A DNA stretch of 64,000 nucleotides. Source: Jaenimonas drosophilae. Lineage: Eukaryota > Euglenozoa > Kinetoplastea > Trypanosomatida > Trypanosomatidae. The notes under the pieces are model-generated. The model did no database searches. It saw only the letters and a list, made by a program, of their open reading frames with translations, and had not been told where the DNA came from. Where the stretch lies: the NCBI GenBank assembly GCA_030849065.1, contig JASAON010001653.1, positions 62,001 through 126,000 of the forward strand, given 5' to 3'. Position numbers and translations under genes: made by a program. Numbering within the stretch: the first letter of the stretch is position 1; every line of letters begins with the position of its first letter. This document shows positions 10,251-18,966 of the stretch, piece by piece.

Positions 10251-10278
10251 CATCTTCTTCCTCTTGGTGTGTATATAG
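10251..10278 (+). promoter_or_regulatory. Predicted trans-splice acceptor
   Basis: CATCTTCTTCCTCTTGG tract ending GTATATAG, AG at 10277-10278. An in-frame ATG at 10244 lies upstream of it and would be removed; ATG 10385 is the first after it. Confidence 0.65.
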
Positions 10279-10384
10279 GCTCATCTTGCTGGATTCAGTC
10301 GATAAACGAACACAAACATCATCCACAACACCAACTTCATCAACGTTGTTGTGTGCGTCTGTGGAACAACAACAACAAAAAGCA

Positions 10385-11458
10385 ATGGCCATAACCCACG
10401 TGCGTCGGCTCCCCGTGGTAGGCCTGTTACTTATTCTACTATGCTGCTGCACATGTACGGCAGCAGATGTACGTTCTCAAGGTCGTGTTTCAACCATGCA
10501 CACCATCACCAACATGAAGGGTGGCAACTGCCCCATCCTGCCGCTTGTGGAGGACCAGCGTGTGTGGTTGGAGGTGGAGGCGGGCACCACGCGCAAGTTC
10601 CTGCTTCACCTCCCCGCCACTAGTGCCAAGATTGGCCACCATCGCACAACCCACAACAACAACAACAAAAACAAGGATGATGCCTTCAAGGGTCTGCTCG
10701 TCCTCTTCCACGGCTTGGGTGATGAGTGTGAAAACTTCCTTGACGCCACAGGTTTTGTGGCACATGCGGCCCAACACGGCTTTGCCGTGGCGAGTGCCTG
10801 TGGCCTGAGCGGCTACCTCGGCCGTGCGTGGAATGCCGGTGTGTGTTGCGGCTTCAATGAGGATGGGCCTGATGAGGTGGCCTTTGCGCGTGCCGTGGTG
10901 GAGTCTGTCTCCGCCTACACGTGCATCAACTTCACGGGCAGGGCCATGGCGGCGGGCTTCAGCAACGGGGCGATGCTCGCCGAGATGATTGGATGTACCG
11001 CGCCAGACGTCTTCAGCGCCGTTGCCTCCGTTGGCGGGGTGACGGCGTTGCGCCCCGGGTTGGCTGGTGGCCTCAAGGCCTGCGACGACGCGGCCGCCGT
11101 ACACGTGGAGCGGCCGAGTGTGCTCCTCATCCACGGCGATGACGACCCAAAGGTGCCATGGTCGGGGAGAACACTCCTGCGTTTCCCAGACATCCCCACA
11201 AATGTGGCACGTTGGGCGGCACGAAGTGGTTGCCCAGCCCGCAACACCACCACTCTAAACACCACACACTTCGTCAACGCCATCTACAGCAACTGTGGTG
11301 AGGATGATGGGGCTGTGGAGATTGTGCGGCATAAGGGAGGCCATCATCAGTGGCCCATGACGGATGGCTTTGATACAACGGCCTACATCGTTGATTTTGG
11401 CCTGCATCATGGCTGGTCATCCACCTCCTCTACACATACCACAAGGAAGAGGAGCTGA
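10385..11458 (+). CDS. Secreted PHB-depolymerase/feruloyl-esterase-type hydrolase
   Basis: 357 aa from ATG 10385. Residues 1-26 form a signal peptide (basic MAITHVRR, then a Leu/Cys-rich core, then CTAADV). The mature part is an alpha/beta hydrolase of the esterase/PHB-depolymerase (LpqC-like) family: LVLFHGLGDECENF oxyanion region, a Trp-Asn-Ala-Gly-Val-Cys-Cys segment typical of this family, nucleophile S193 in GFSNGAM, acid among D252-D254 in IHGDDDPKVPWSG, and histidine H320 or H321 in GGHHQWP. All triad elements are present, so activity is likely. Expected site: secretory pathway, lysosome/food vacuole or outside the cell; substrate is not decidable (short-chain esters, polyhydroxybutyrate, feruloyl esters). 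An Asn/Lys-rich insert lies near residues 85-98. The family is mainly bacterial and fungal, so old lateral transfer is possible. Codon use matches the neighbours. Confidence 0.85.
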   Translation: MAITHVRRLPVVGLLLILLCCCTCTAADVRSQGRVSTMHTITNMKGGNCPILPLVEDQRVWLEVEAGTTRKFLLHLPATSAKIGHHRTTHNNNNKNKDDAFKGLLVLFHGLGDECENFLDATGFVAHAAQHGFAVASACGLSGYLGRAWNAGVCCGFNEDGPDEVAFARAVVESVSAYTCINFTGRAMAAGFSNGAMLAEMIGCTAPDVFSAVASVGGVTALRPGLAGGLKACDDAAAVHVERPSVLLIHGDDDPKVPWSGRTLLRFPDIPTNVARWAARSGCPARNTTTLNTTHFVNAIYSNCGEDDGAVEIVRHKGGHHQWPMTDGFDTTAYIVDFGLHHGWSSTSSTHTTRKRS

Positions 11459-11676
11459 TGTATTTTGATGGCGTTGTGGTTGATGATGCTGCTGTTGGCA
11501 AGTGCATTGGAGGTTTGTTGCACGTTGTGCTTGAATTCGGGGGAATGTTGTCCTTTGCATGGTGTACGTACGTACGTACAACAACAACAAGCGCAAAAAC
11601 GGCTACCCAAATCATCACGTGACACACTCATACATCAACACATTCACACATACATTGACACAAGAACTCATGAACC

Positions 11677-11719
11677 TTACTCACTCACCTCTCCTCTTCT
11701 ATTCTGTACTGTACTGTAG
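11677..11719 (+). promoter_or_regulatory. Predicted trans-splice acceptor, only 7 nt before the start
   Basis: Pyrimidine-rich tract ending in TACTGTACTGTAG, AG at 11718-11719. The cyclophilin ATG is at 11727, leaving a 7-nt gene-encoded 5' UTR. Confidence 0.6.
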
Positions 11720-11726
11720 GTGAGTC

Positions 11727-12764
11727 ATGAACCCACACCTCACATGCACCCGCCATCTTGGCGGCACCGTCACGGCGGGCTCGCGCATGTCTGGCACCGT
11801 CTACGCCAGCCACAGCCAACGCAAGCCCCACTCCAGCTGCTGGATGGAGCTCGCCGTCTTCGACCACTTCCCCGAGGTCCCCTCACTCGCCGGGGCACAC
11901 ATTCAATGCCGCAGTGACCTGAAGTCATCCACACCGGGGGCGGGCGAGGTGCGTGCGCGGATTCAGCTCCAGTTCGAGCTCTTCGATGATGAATCGCCCA
12001 AGACGTGCGCCAACTTCCTTCGTCTGTGCGGCGGCCAAACCACCGCCAAGCGTGAGGAGAAGTACTGGCACAAGGAGGTCCAGCCCACCTACCGAGGCAC
12101 CTTCTTTCACAAGATTATCCCTGACTTGTGTGCGCAGGGGGGTGACCTCACCCTCCGCGTGGATGGTGGGGCCAACCACTATAGCAGCGCCGGTCGTGGG
12201 TGGTTTGAGGACGAGAGCAAACGCCGCCGTCACAACGAGGTTGGTCTGCTCTCCATGGCCAACAACGGGCCCAACAGCAACGGCTCACAGTTCTTCATCA
12301 CAACCTCCTCCGCCTGCGAGAAGGTCTTCAATGGCCGTCACTGCTGCTTCGGGCGTGTGGTGAGTGGGCTGGATGCCTTCCTGGCCGAAGTCGGGCCCTA
12401 CGGCACCGTACAGGGCTACCCATCGAGGTATGTGGTGGTGGTGGATTGTGGAGATGGCACTGCGCCACCCATGAAGGAGGACGTGGAGCAGAAGGAGGAG
12501 GCATCCACGCCTGCTCCAGCCGCGGTAACACCTCCCACCACCGCCACAGCGAGTAGCTCCGCGCACGCGTGTGAGGAGGAAATAGAAGAAGATGTGGCGG
12601 AGGAGAACCATCCCGCCGCATCTGCCGAGGTGGCACCTCAGCCGGAGGTGGCGGACGTGTTGGTCATTGACGATAGCTGCCCAGAAGAGGTGGGTCTAAA
12701 GAGTGCCATGAAGAAGAGCACCGAGGCACAGACGGGGAAGCACGTTTCCTACCAGGGCATGTAG
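11727..12764 (+). CDS. Cyclophilin-type peptidyl-prolyl isomerase
   Basis: 345 aa. Residues ~35-245 are a cyclophilin domain: ESPKTCANFLRLC, then FHKIIPDLCAQGGD, NEVGLLSMANNGPNSNGSQF, FFITT and RHCCFGRVVSGLD. Compared with human CypA, the catalytic Arg55 position is Lys (K129), the Gln in NGSQFF is kept (Q188), and the Trp121 position is Val (V200). The Arg-to-Lys change should lower or alter isomerase activity, and loss of Trp usually weakens cyclosporin binding; both are inferences from CypA. There is a ~30-residue N-terminal extension and a ~100-residue acidic Glu/Ala/Pro-rich tail (about 245-345). No clear targeting signal. Role: protein folding or assembly of a nuclear or cytosolic complex. 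Confidence 0.88.
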   Translation: MNPHLTCTRHLGGTVTAGSRMSGTVYASHSQRKPHSSCWMELAVFDHFPEVPSLAGAHIQCRSDLKSSTPGAGEVRARIQLQFELFDDESPKTCANFLRLCGGQTTAKREEKYWHKEVQPTYRGTFFHKIIPDLCAQGGDLTLRVDGGANHYSSAGRGWFEDESKRRRHNEVGLLSMANNGPNSNGSQFFITTSSACEKVFNGRHCCFGRVVSGLDAFLAEVGPYGTVQGYPSRYVVVVDCGDGTAPPMKEDVEQKEEASTPAPAAVTPPTTATASSSAHACEEEIEEDVAEENHPAASAEVAPQPEVADVLVIDDSCPEEVGLKSAMKKSTEAQTGKHVSYQGM

Positions 12765-13110
12765 TGGAGGCTGCTCGGAATTGGGGGAGGTTGATGTATG
12801 GTTAGATCGCGTGGAGGTGCGTGTGCATCGGTCCACATGTGAAGTCAACAAGCACAAACACACATTACAACAATGATGAAGTGCACACGTATGTGATGAA
12901 GTGGGAGTGCACGCATGACGGATGAAACGAAATGGGATGAATCTGTCTTCCTTCTCTTCTCTTCTTTTGTATGTTTGTAGAGAGGTGTACAGAACTTCCT
13001 CCTTCGTTGACTTACACTACAAACACACACTCAGATACGATAACGGCACAAACAACAACAAAAAACCTAATCCACACATCCTCTTTTTTTATTATTATCG
13101 GGATGCGCAA
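12765..13110. other. Spacer with splice acceptor
   Basis: No gene seen. Holds the acceptor at 12943-12980. The next gene's frame is open up to an ATG at 12922, which lies upstream of the acceptor and is not expected in the mRNA. Confidence 0.6.
12943..12980 (+). promoter_or_regulatory. Predicted trans-splice acceptor
   Basis: Near-pure pyrimidine tract (CTGTCTTCCTTCTCTTC and onward) ending GTTTGTAG, AG at 12979-12980; one of the clearest acceptors in the window. Confidence 0.7.
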
Positions 13111-16100
13111 ATGGATGCCAGCAACAGCAGCAGCATGATGCGGCTCAGCGCGTCGAGCACCTACGACGATCAAGGCCTTCGTGCCACGTTGCTTCTCGGG
13201 CTCGCCCTTCTCGTCGTTTTCATCCCGCCGGTGCTTTACCTCACCTCCACCAACGTGTTGTGGATCAAGCGGCTCTATCGCACCAACCACACCGTGGAAC
13301 CCACCGCCCCGCACATCCACGCCAACCGCAGCACAGCAACAACAGCTGCTGCAGCGGCAGCGACGGACTTCCCCTCCGCCATGGATGACCCCAGCGCACA
13401 AGCGTTGAATGAGGTTGATGCCGAGTGGTGGAAGCTGTACAGCAGCTCACCCGTGGCCTCGACGGAGCACCTCGTGCGCTCCACTGGCGGGGATGGTCAA
13501 TCGAGGTCTGTGGTGCGCCGCAAGCGTCTGGGCATCAGCCTCCCGGTGAGCTCAACCCTCCTCTCCCCGCCCTCGTGGAGTGACTTGTGCTCGGTGGAGG
13601 AGGAGATAGCGGTGCGCCATGGGGTGTACCTCAGCGGCGTCGTGGAGGGGGAGGGGCAAGAAGCCTCCCCATCCAGCCCATCACGGCATGTACGCTCCTA
13701 TGGCAGCATCGCCGCCAGCAACAGCAGCACTACCAACAACAACAACAACAGTGGCACATTGCAGAGTGCGGCTGTGCACGCCGACACCACTTCGGCTGCC
13801 TCCTTCTCCGCCTGTGGCAGCCCGCAGTCACCCGCGCCACGTACCTTTCATGATCGCCCGCCTCTCGACCCGCAGGTATCGCTGTACCTCTTCAGCCTCA
13901 AGTACTTTGCGGCGGTGATGCTGCTGGGGAGCCTCTTCACGATGTGGATTCCCTTCCTCACAGCGGGTGACGACTACTTCGAGGCCTACCAAGTGCGGCG
14001 AGATGCCCGGCGCTGCCACGCGCAGGACCTCAACGAGAGCGGCTGCAATCAACTGCGGCCGTACTGCGAGTTCCGCAACTCCACCATGTTTGACGGAGGT
14101 GTGGTGGAGCTCCTCTCCAGCTGCCACCCGGTGCCACTACGTGGGTTGTACGACCTCACCGTGCAAAACGTACGCCCACGAAGTTGGCGGTGGTGGCCGA
14201 TTGCGATCCTTAACGTGGGCTTTGCCACCGTGTGTGCCCTCCTGACGGTGTGGGCGGTGCGCAAGGTGGACGTCTTCATCGCCGCCGCCATGAAGCGGCA
14301 GCTGCAGTCCGCCCTCGGCTACCGCGTTGTGTGTGTGCGAGGCCTGCAGCAATCATCTTCAGGAGAGGGCGCCCTCTCCGCCACACACTTCATTGAGCGC
14401 TACTTGAATGTGGCCACCTACTTTGGTCCGTCCGCAGCAGCTGCCGACGGAGATGGTGGTGTGGGGCCAAGCACCACGACAAGCACACAACACTACTACG
14501 AGGAGCTCTACTGCTCGGGCTTGGACTGCATCTTCTCCATCTTGAACTGCGTCCACAGCATCTTTGAGCCTGCCGATGCCGTCTTTGCGGAGCCGCAGCG
14601 GGTGCGTGAGGTCCTCGTCACCCGCCACCCACCACGCGGTATCTACCGAAGCATCCGCCGGGCTGAAAAGGCAACGCTGGCGCTGCAGGAAGCCATTGCA
14701 GAAGACAAGGCGCTGAAGCGGAGGTGGAGAGCAGGAGGGGCCTCACCCCACATCATCCACAACGGCAACAACAACCACGACGAGGTTGAGGAGGCGGAGA
14801 GTGAGGGGGACATCGTCGTCCCCAGCCACGGTGATCGCAGCAGCAGTGGTGGGACGGACGGGTCTGAGGCCGTCTACATGGTGCGAGGGCCCTGCCCCAG
14901 CTGCTGCATCTGCTGCCCAGCCGTCCCAGCGGTGCCACTGCGTGAGGCAGCCTACCGCGCCGCCGCCGCCGACCTCAACCAGCGCATCTCTCAAGTTGCT
15001 CACCAACGCACCGCCGGCGGCATCTTCGTCATCTTCTCCGACTGCCTCGCCGCCTTTGAGTTTGCTGGCCTCTTCGAAGCCGCGAGGCGATTCCACGGCG
15101 GCGGCGCCTTCAGCCGCGCGAGCATCGCCGGCCCTCCCAGCCGCATCATTGAGAACAATTTGCACACCAACCGTTTGTGGCTCACCTTGCGTCTTGTGGC
15201 GGTGCTCCTCGTCTTCATTGTCCTCCTCTTCACCTGGTCTATCCCGGTGGGCTTCCTTGGCTCCCTTGACAGCCTCGCCTACGTCCTCGGCCCACGCGCG
15301 GAGCATCTCGTGGAGAACCCCTTCATGCGCAACCTCATCACGGCCTACCTTCCGGTGCTCGTCCTCGCCCTCTTCAACCTCGCCCTGCCCGTCATTATTC
15401 GTGCCCTGGTAATTGCGATGGGGGCGTGGAACAAGACGGAGTGCGATGGTGGCCACTTGTACTTGCAGTACCTCTTCATGGTGCTCACGGGGGTGGTCTT
15501 CCAGGCTGCCTTGCAAGGTGGCTTGGCCCAGCTGGAGGACTTGGTGGTGCAGCCCAACCACGATGGGATCATCAACTTCTTCGTGGCCTGTGTCACCCCA
15601 CAGGGGGGCTACTGGTATGCCAAGGTGGTGATGGCACTCTGCCTCTCCGCGTGGTTGGATCTGCTGGACCCCATTGGCTTCCTCAAGGCCTTCCTTCTTC
15701 GTCAGCGGGCCCGCACACAGCGGCAGTACGCCGCCCTCTTCGCCCCGTGCAAGTTTGAGTACCCGAAGCAGTACAGCTTTGATCTCACCATATTGTCCAT
15801 GGGCCTTCTCTTCCACATGACGGTGCCCATCCTCGGTCTCCTCGTGGGGGCCTACGGTGTGGTGCGCTACTACACCCAGCGGGCCAAGTTGATGGACCGC
15901 TATCGATCCACCCTCGCCACGGCGCAGGAGTGTTCCGATTTCGGGGTGACGGCGCAGGTGATGCGCAGCGTGGCGTGGTTGTGGGTCCTCTCCGATACGG
16001 GAAACCTCCTCCTCGTGAGCCTCCACGGCCGAAGCGGGGCGATGGTTCTCAACTCCCTCTCCCTCTCCATTGCGCTCATTGTTCTCTGCTACGTCCACCT

Positions 16101-16539
16101 CGTCTCTCGACGTTGGGTGGCGAGCCTGAACAACGTCCGACGCATCTTTCCAGACGGCCTCCCCGTGGCTGCCGCCACTCGCCAGGGAAGCAGTAGCTTC
16201 TGTGGTGGAGAGAGGGAAGAGGGCGGTGGTCGTCGGCAACATTCTAGCCACAACCACGATGAGGATGAGGAGGAGGAGGAAGGCATCATGGATGCCTACG
16301 AGAGCGCCTCCATGTTTGCCTTGGAGGAGGATGCACGTCAGCAGGGGAGCTGCCCTTTTTGGCAGCGCCACGTGTTGCCCCGAAGGCCTGGCACCAGCTC
16401 GCGCTATCGTCCAAAGCACCAGCGACTGGCCATCATTGATGTGGAGGCGGAGGTGCAGCGGATGCACGACGCCAAATTCCCCGTGCAGCGCTTCTGGGAT
16501 AGAAGCATGACGTGGTTTGAGGAAGATCATCACGAGTAG
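13111..16539 (+). CDS. OSCA/TMEM63/CSC1-type (DUF221) mechanosensitive channel
   Basis: 1,142 aa from ATG 13111, the first in-frame ATG after the predicted acceptor (an out-of-frame ATG sits 8 nt upstream). Layout fits the family: TM1 about 25-45, a long Ser/Thr/Asn-rich extracellular linker, TM2 about 256-283, TM3 about 361-385, a ~300-residue cytosolic loop, then the signature IIENNLHTNRLWLTLRL (from 679) leading into FTWSIPVGFLGSLDSL, followed by six or more TMs and the late conserved segment YPKQYSFDLTILSMGLLFHM. Family members are osmo/mechano-gated cation channels or lipid scramblases in plasma or contractile-vacuole membranes. Here the first linker and the C-terminal acidic tail (~1010-1142) are long and low-complexity. 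Codons are extremely G/C-ending. Confidence 0.85.
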   Translation: MDASNSSSMMRLSASSTYDDQGLRATLLLGLALLVVFIPPVLYLTSTNVLWIKRLYRTNHTVEPTAPHIHANRSTATTAAAAAATDFPSAMDDPSAQALNEVDAEWWKLYSSSPVASTEHLVRSTGGDGQSRSVVRRKRLGISLPVSSTLLSPPSWSDLCSVEEEIAVRHGVYLSGVVEGEGQEASPSSPSRHVRSYGSIAASNSSTTNNNNNSGTLQSAAVHADTTSAASFSACGSPQSPAPRTFHDRPPLDPQVSLYLFSLKYFAAVMLLGSLFTMWIPFLTAGDDYFEAYQVRRDARRCHAQDLNESGCNQLRPYCEFRNSTMFDGGVVELLSSCHPVPLRGLYDLTVQNVRPRSWRWWPIAILNVGFATVCALLTVWAVRKVDVFIAAAMKRQLQSALGYRVVCVRGLQQSSSGEGALSATHFIERYLNVATYFGPSAAAADGDGGVGPSTTTSTQHYYEELYCSGLDCIFSILNCVHSIFEPADAVFAEPQRVREVLVTRHPPRGIYRSIRRAEKATLALQEAIAEDKALKRRWRAGGASPHIIHNGNNNHDEVEEAESEGDIVVPSHGDRSSSGGTDGSEAVYMVRGPCPSCCICCPAVPAVPLREAAYRAAAADLNQRISQVAHQRTAGGIFVIFSDCLAAFEFAGLFEAARRFHGGGAFSRASIAGPPSRIIENNLHTNRLWLTLRLVAVLLVFIVLLFTWSIPVGFLGSLDSLAYVLGPRAEHLVENPFMRNLITAYLPVLVLALFNLALPVIIRALVIAMGAWNKTECDGGHLYLQYLFMVLTGVVFQAALQGGLAQLEDLVVQPNHDGIINFFVACVTPQGGYWYAKVVMALCLSAWLDLLDPIGFLKAFLLRQRARTQRQYAALFAPCKFEYPKQYSFDLTILSMGLLFHMTVPILGLLVGAYGVVRYYTQRAKLMDRYRSTLATAQECSDFGVTAQVMRSVAWLWVLSDTGNLLLVSLHGRSGAMVLNSLSLSIALIVLCYVHLVSRRWVASLNNVRRIFPDGLPVAAATRQGSSSFCGGEREEGGGRRQHSSHNHDEDEEEEEGIMDAYESASMFALEEDARQQGSCPFWQRHVLPRRPGTSSRYRPKHQRLAIIDVEAEVQRMHDAKFPVQRFWDRSMTWFEEDHHE

Positions 16540-17323
16540 AGAGAGAGTGAGAGTAGTACTGCAGCAAGAGGCCACACACACACACACGGATCATAATCCG
16601 CTATCTTACGTCCTCACTGATATATGTGTGAGTGTGTGCGTGCCCGTCTTTACCCATCGCATGCACCACCGATTTGGTTGTTGGCGTTGATCCTCATAAT
16701 GAAGCTCTCTGTGCGGCGGAAGTCAGCTCAGCAACTCTGTGATCATGTACGCACTTCAATCCATCTCTTCATCCTGTTACTTGCTTGCGCACATATTGTA
16801 GGAACAAACAACAACCACAGCCAAACACATACAATACCACATTCGTTCCATCAACTGTGTCAGCTACTCTCTCAGTAGCAAGCACATCCACAACCACTCA
16901 CACACACCTGCTTCTGCTTCCCCTGTCTGTGGTGAAGGGAGGGGGTGCAGTTGGCTAGTCTGTTGCTTCTCCATATACACCCATAAGCCCCTCCCTCCCA
17001 CCTTCCCTCCCACGCCCTCCTGTCTCTGTATGCGGGGTGGGTGGCACTAGGCTGGAGCGCGCATTCATTGAATCACAACCCACACATATATTTGGGGGGT
17101 AAGAGGTGAACACAGTGGCAGCGAAGTGGGATACTTCACTACTGCCACTTGCTCAAATCTTGTTAGTTTCTTGTTTCTTCTGTTCCTTAGGTGCGTGTTC
17201 TGTTTTATCTCTCCCTATTCCCGGAAGCTGTTCTTCACCCGACCAACTGCCAATCACCAATAACCAAACAGCAACCCAACAAAAGAGAACACCATCGTCA
17301 ACACCATCAACACCTCAAACATC
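16540..17323. other. Spacer, no gene
   Basis: CA dinucleotide run at about 16572-16587, several C/T-rich blocks near 16980-17030, and the acceptor at 17166-17190. No ORF with coding-like composition. Confidence 0.6.
17166..17190 (+). promoter_or_regulatory. Predicted trans-splice acceptor
   Basis: TTTCTTGTTTCTTCTGTTCC tract ending TTAG (AG 17189-17190), 133 nt before the ATG; no ATG intervenes. Confidence 0.65.
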
Positions 17324-18358
17324 ATGTGCACTACCTTTCACCTCCATGAGTTCCGCACACATGTGCTGTCCAGAGCGGTGATGCTTTGTGCTGCAATTCT
17401 CTCCATGATCTTCATCATGGTGGGCCACGTCTCGGTACTCGCGCGGTACAACCCCGTCTTGGCGGGCCTCAACCATACCGCGCAGCTCTACTTTGAGCTG
17501 TGGCGTCTAGAGTACGTTGTGGATGACAAGGAGAAGATCCACCAGACCTACTCGGGCGGTCAGCAGGTCTCTATCACCGTCCCCCGCATCTTTCTTTCGG
17601 TAGGCCTCTGCTGCTCGTTCTGCACCGTCATTGTGAGCGCCGTCTTGCTCGTCGTCCGCTTCTCCCAACAACAGCAAATGAACATGGATTGCACCATTGC
17701 CGCCTTTAGTGAGATGGTGAATAGCAATGCCCTCGGCCCATCGGTGCGGACGATGCGCCGCCGTGCCTCGCTTGAGATGGCCTACCTGCAGGCCCGCGAT
17801 CAACACCGCTATGCAGTGGACCGTCTGTGGGGCATTCTGCTTGTGTGCGTGAGCTCCTTCACTGTCCTTGCCGTCGTCATCTTCCTTGCCACCTTCCGCG
17901 TCTTCTACAGCAGCAACATCACCACCCTCAACTCCACCGAGAAGCGCTCGCACCTCTGCGCGGGCTACTGGCTAGTCTGCGTCTCCGTCGTCCTCCTCGT
18001 CTTTGTGGGCGCCACCTCTGTAGTCACCCCGTTGACGGGCACCTACATCATCAAGTGGCTCGGCGAGCCCCCGGCTCTCACGCGTGAGGGCATTCGCGAG
18101 AATGGGCAGCAGCAGCAGTCGCGTTCGGCCTCGTCGTGGTGGGTGAGCGGGGATACCCCGTTTGCCACCGCGGCGGCCAGCGCTCCACCTCCCGTGGTGG
18201 GAGACGAAGACGCCCTATCACCCGCCACGGGTGGGGCCAATCGCAAACGCTCTCGCGCACGTTGGGCCTACGTAAGTGTCCCCGTGATTGAGGACGGGAG
18301 CTCCATGCCGGTGCATCACCTTCGTCCAGTGACGGGGGTAGAGCTCGATGAGCCATGA
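17324..18358 (+). CDS. Four-TM membrane protein, possibly amastin-related
   Basis: 344 aa with four predicted membrane helices: ~17-39, ~88-112, ~169-191 and ~215-240. The first loop has LYFELWRLEY (55-64) with a Trp at 60; the second (cytosolic) loop ends VDRLWGILLV at the mouth of TM3. The C-terminal ~100 residues are a hydrophilic Gln/Ser/Ala-rich tail. The four-helix plan and a Leu-Trp in the first loop recall amastin surface proteins, but the full amastin signature with its paired cysteines is not present, so that name is tentative. A distant relative lies on the other strand at 24261-25457. Likely at plasma membrane or an endosomal membrane. Confidence 0.75.
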   Translation: MCTTFHLHEFRTHVLSRAVMLCAAILSMIFIMVGHVSVLARYNPVLAGLNHTAQLYFELWRLEYVVDDKEKIHQTYSGGQQVSITVPRIFLSVGLCCSFCTVIVSAVLLVVRFSQQQQMNMDCTIAAFSEMVNSNALGPSVRTMRRRASLEMAYLQARDQHRYAVDRLWGILLVCVSSFTVLAVVIFLATFRVFYSSNITTLNSTEKRSHLCAGYWLVCVSVVLLVFVGATSVVTPLTGTYIIKWLGEPPALTREGIRENGQQQQSRSASSWWVSGDTPFATAAASAPPPVVGDEDALSPATGGANRKRSRARWAYVSVPVIEDGSSMPVHHLRPVTGVELDEP

Positions 18359-18966
18359 GGAAGACGCTCGTCCCTCACCCTCCCGATCACGTGATGTACG
18401 CGAGGGGGGCGGGGGTCGCACCCACAACTGCTGCTGTACTATGTCTCTTCCCAAAGAGGAGAGGAGGACGGGTACATCGCACGGGGGAGAGTAGATGATC
18501 TCAGTGAATATACTCCCCCGGCGCTCTCTCACCACCACACTTCCTCAACAACAGGCCATGCATTTAGGATGATTGAATTCCAATACGGCGTTGTCTGTGC
18601 CTGTGGAGACCAGTGTAGCGACTCCCATGCACATCAACGTTTGTGGCGGAGGAGGATACGTGAGCAGCCGCGCCTGCTACGTCATTGTGGCCAAGCAGGC
18701 CTTTTGAACCAATGAATGACCGCCGCTTCAAGTACAACAAGAGAGATGGAAGGGCACACGGATGCGTGTGGCCACCAGTCTGACATGTGTCTCTGTGTGT
18801 GTGATGATCCATAATCCATCCACTTCACTTCTTTTTTCCCTACATGACACAGGTATCCACAACAGGTTAGCGATTCGATACACACCCTTTTGCCGCGGCA
18901 ACACAGGGCAAAGGCAGACCGCATCCACAAATCAACAAAACCCAAGGAAGAAGAGCACCCCATATC
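18359..18966. other. Spacer with splice acceptor
   Basis: No gene seen; the acceptor for delta-COP is at 18821-18852. Confidence 0.6.
18821..18852 (+). promoter_or_regulatory. Predicted trans-splice acceptor
   Basis: CACTTCACTTCTTTTTTCCC tract followed by TACATGACACAG; AG 18851-18852. The next ATG is the delta-COP start at 18967. Confidence 0.65.

Noticed and set aside
14743..16587. 614-codon open frame on the - strand opposite the OSCA/TMEM63-like gene
   Set aside because: It is a by-product of the extreme G/C-ending codons of the + strand gene; its protein reads as mixed His/Glu/Gly without domains, and it lies antisense within the + unit.
17324..18358. Naming this protein amastin outright
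   Set aside because: Four-TM plan fits, but the signature with its two cysteines and Trp-Gly is not present; kept as tentative relation only.
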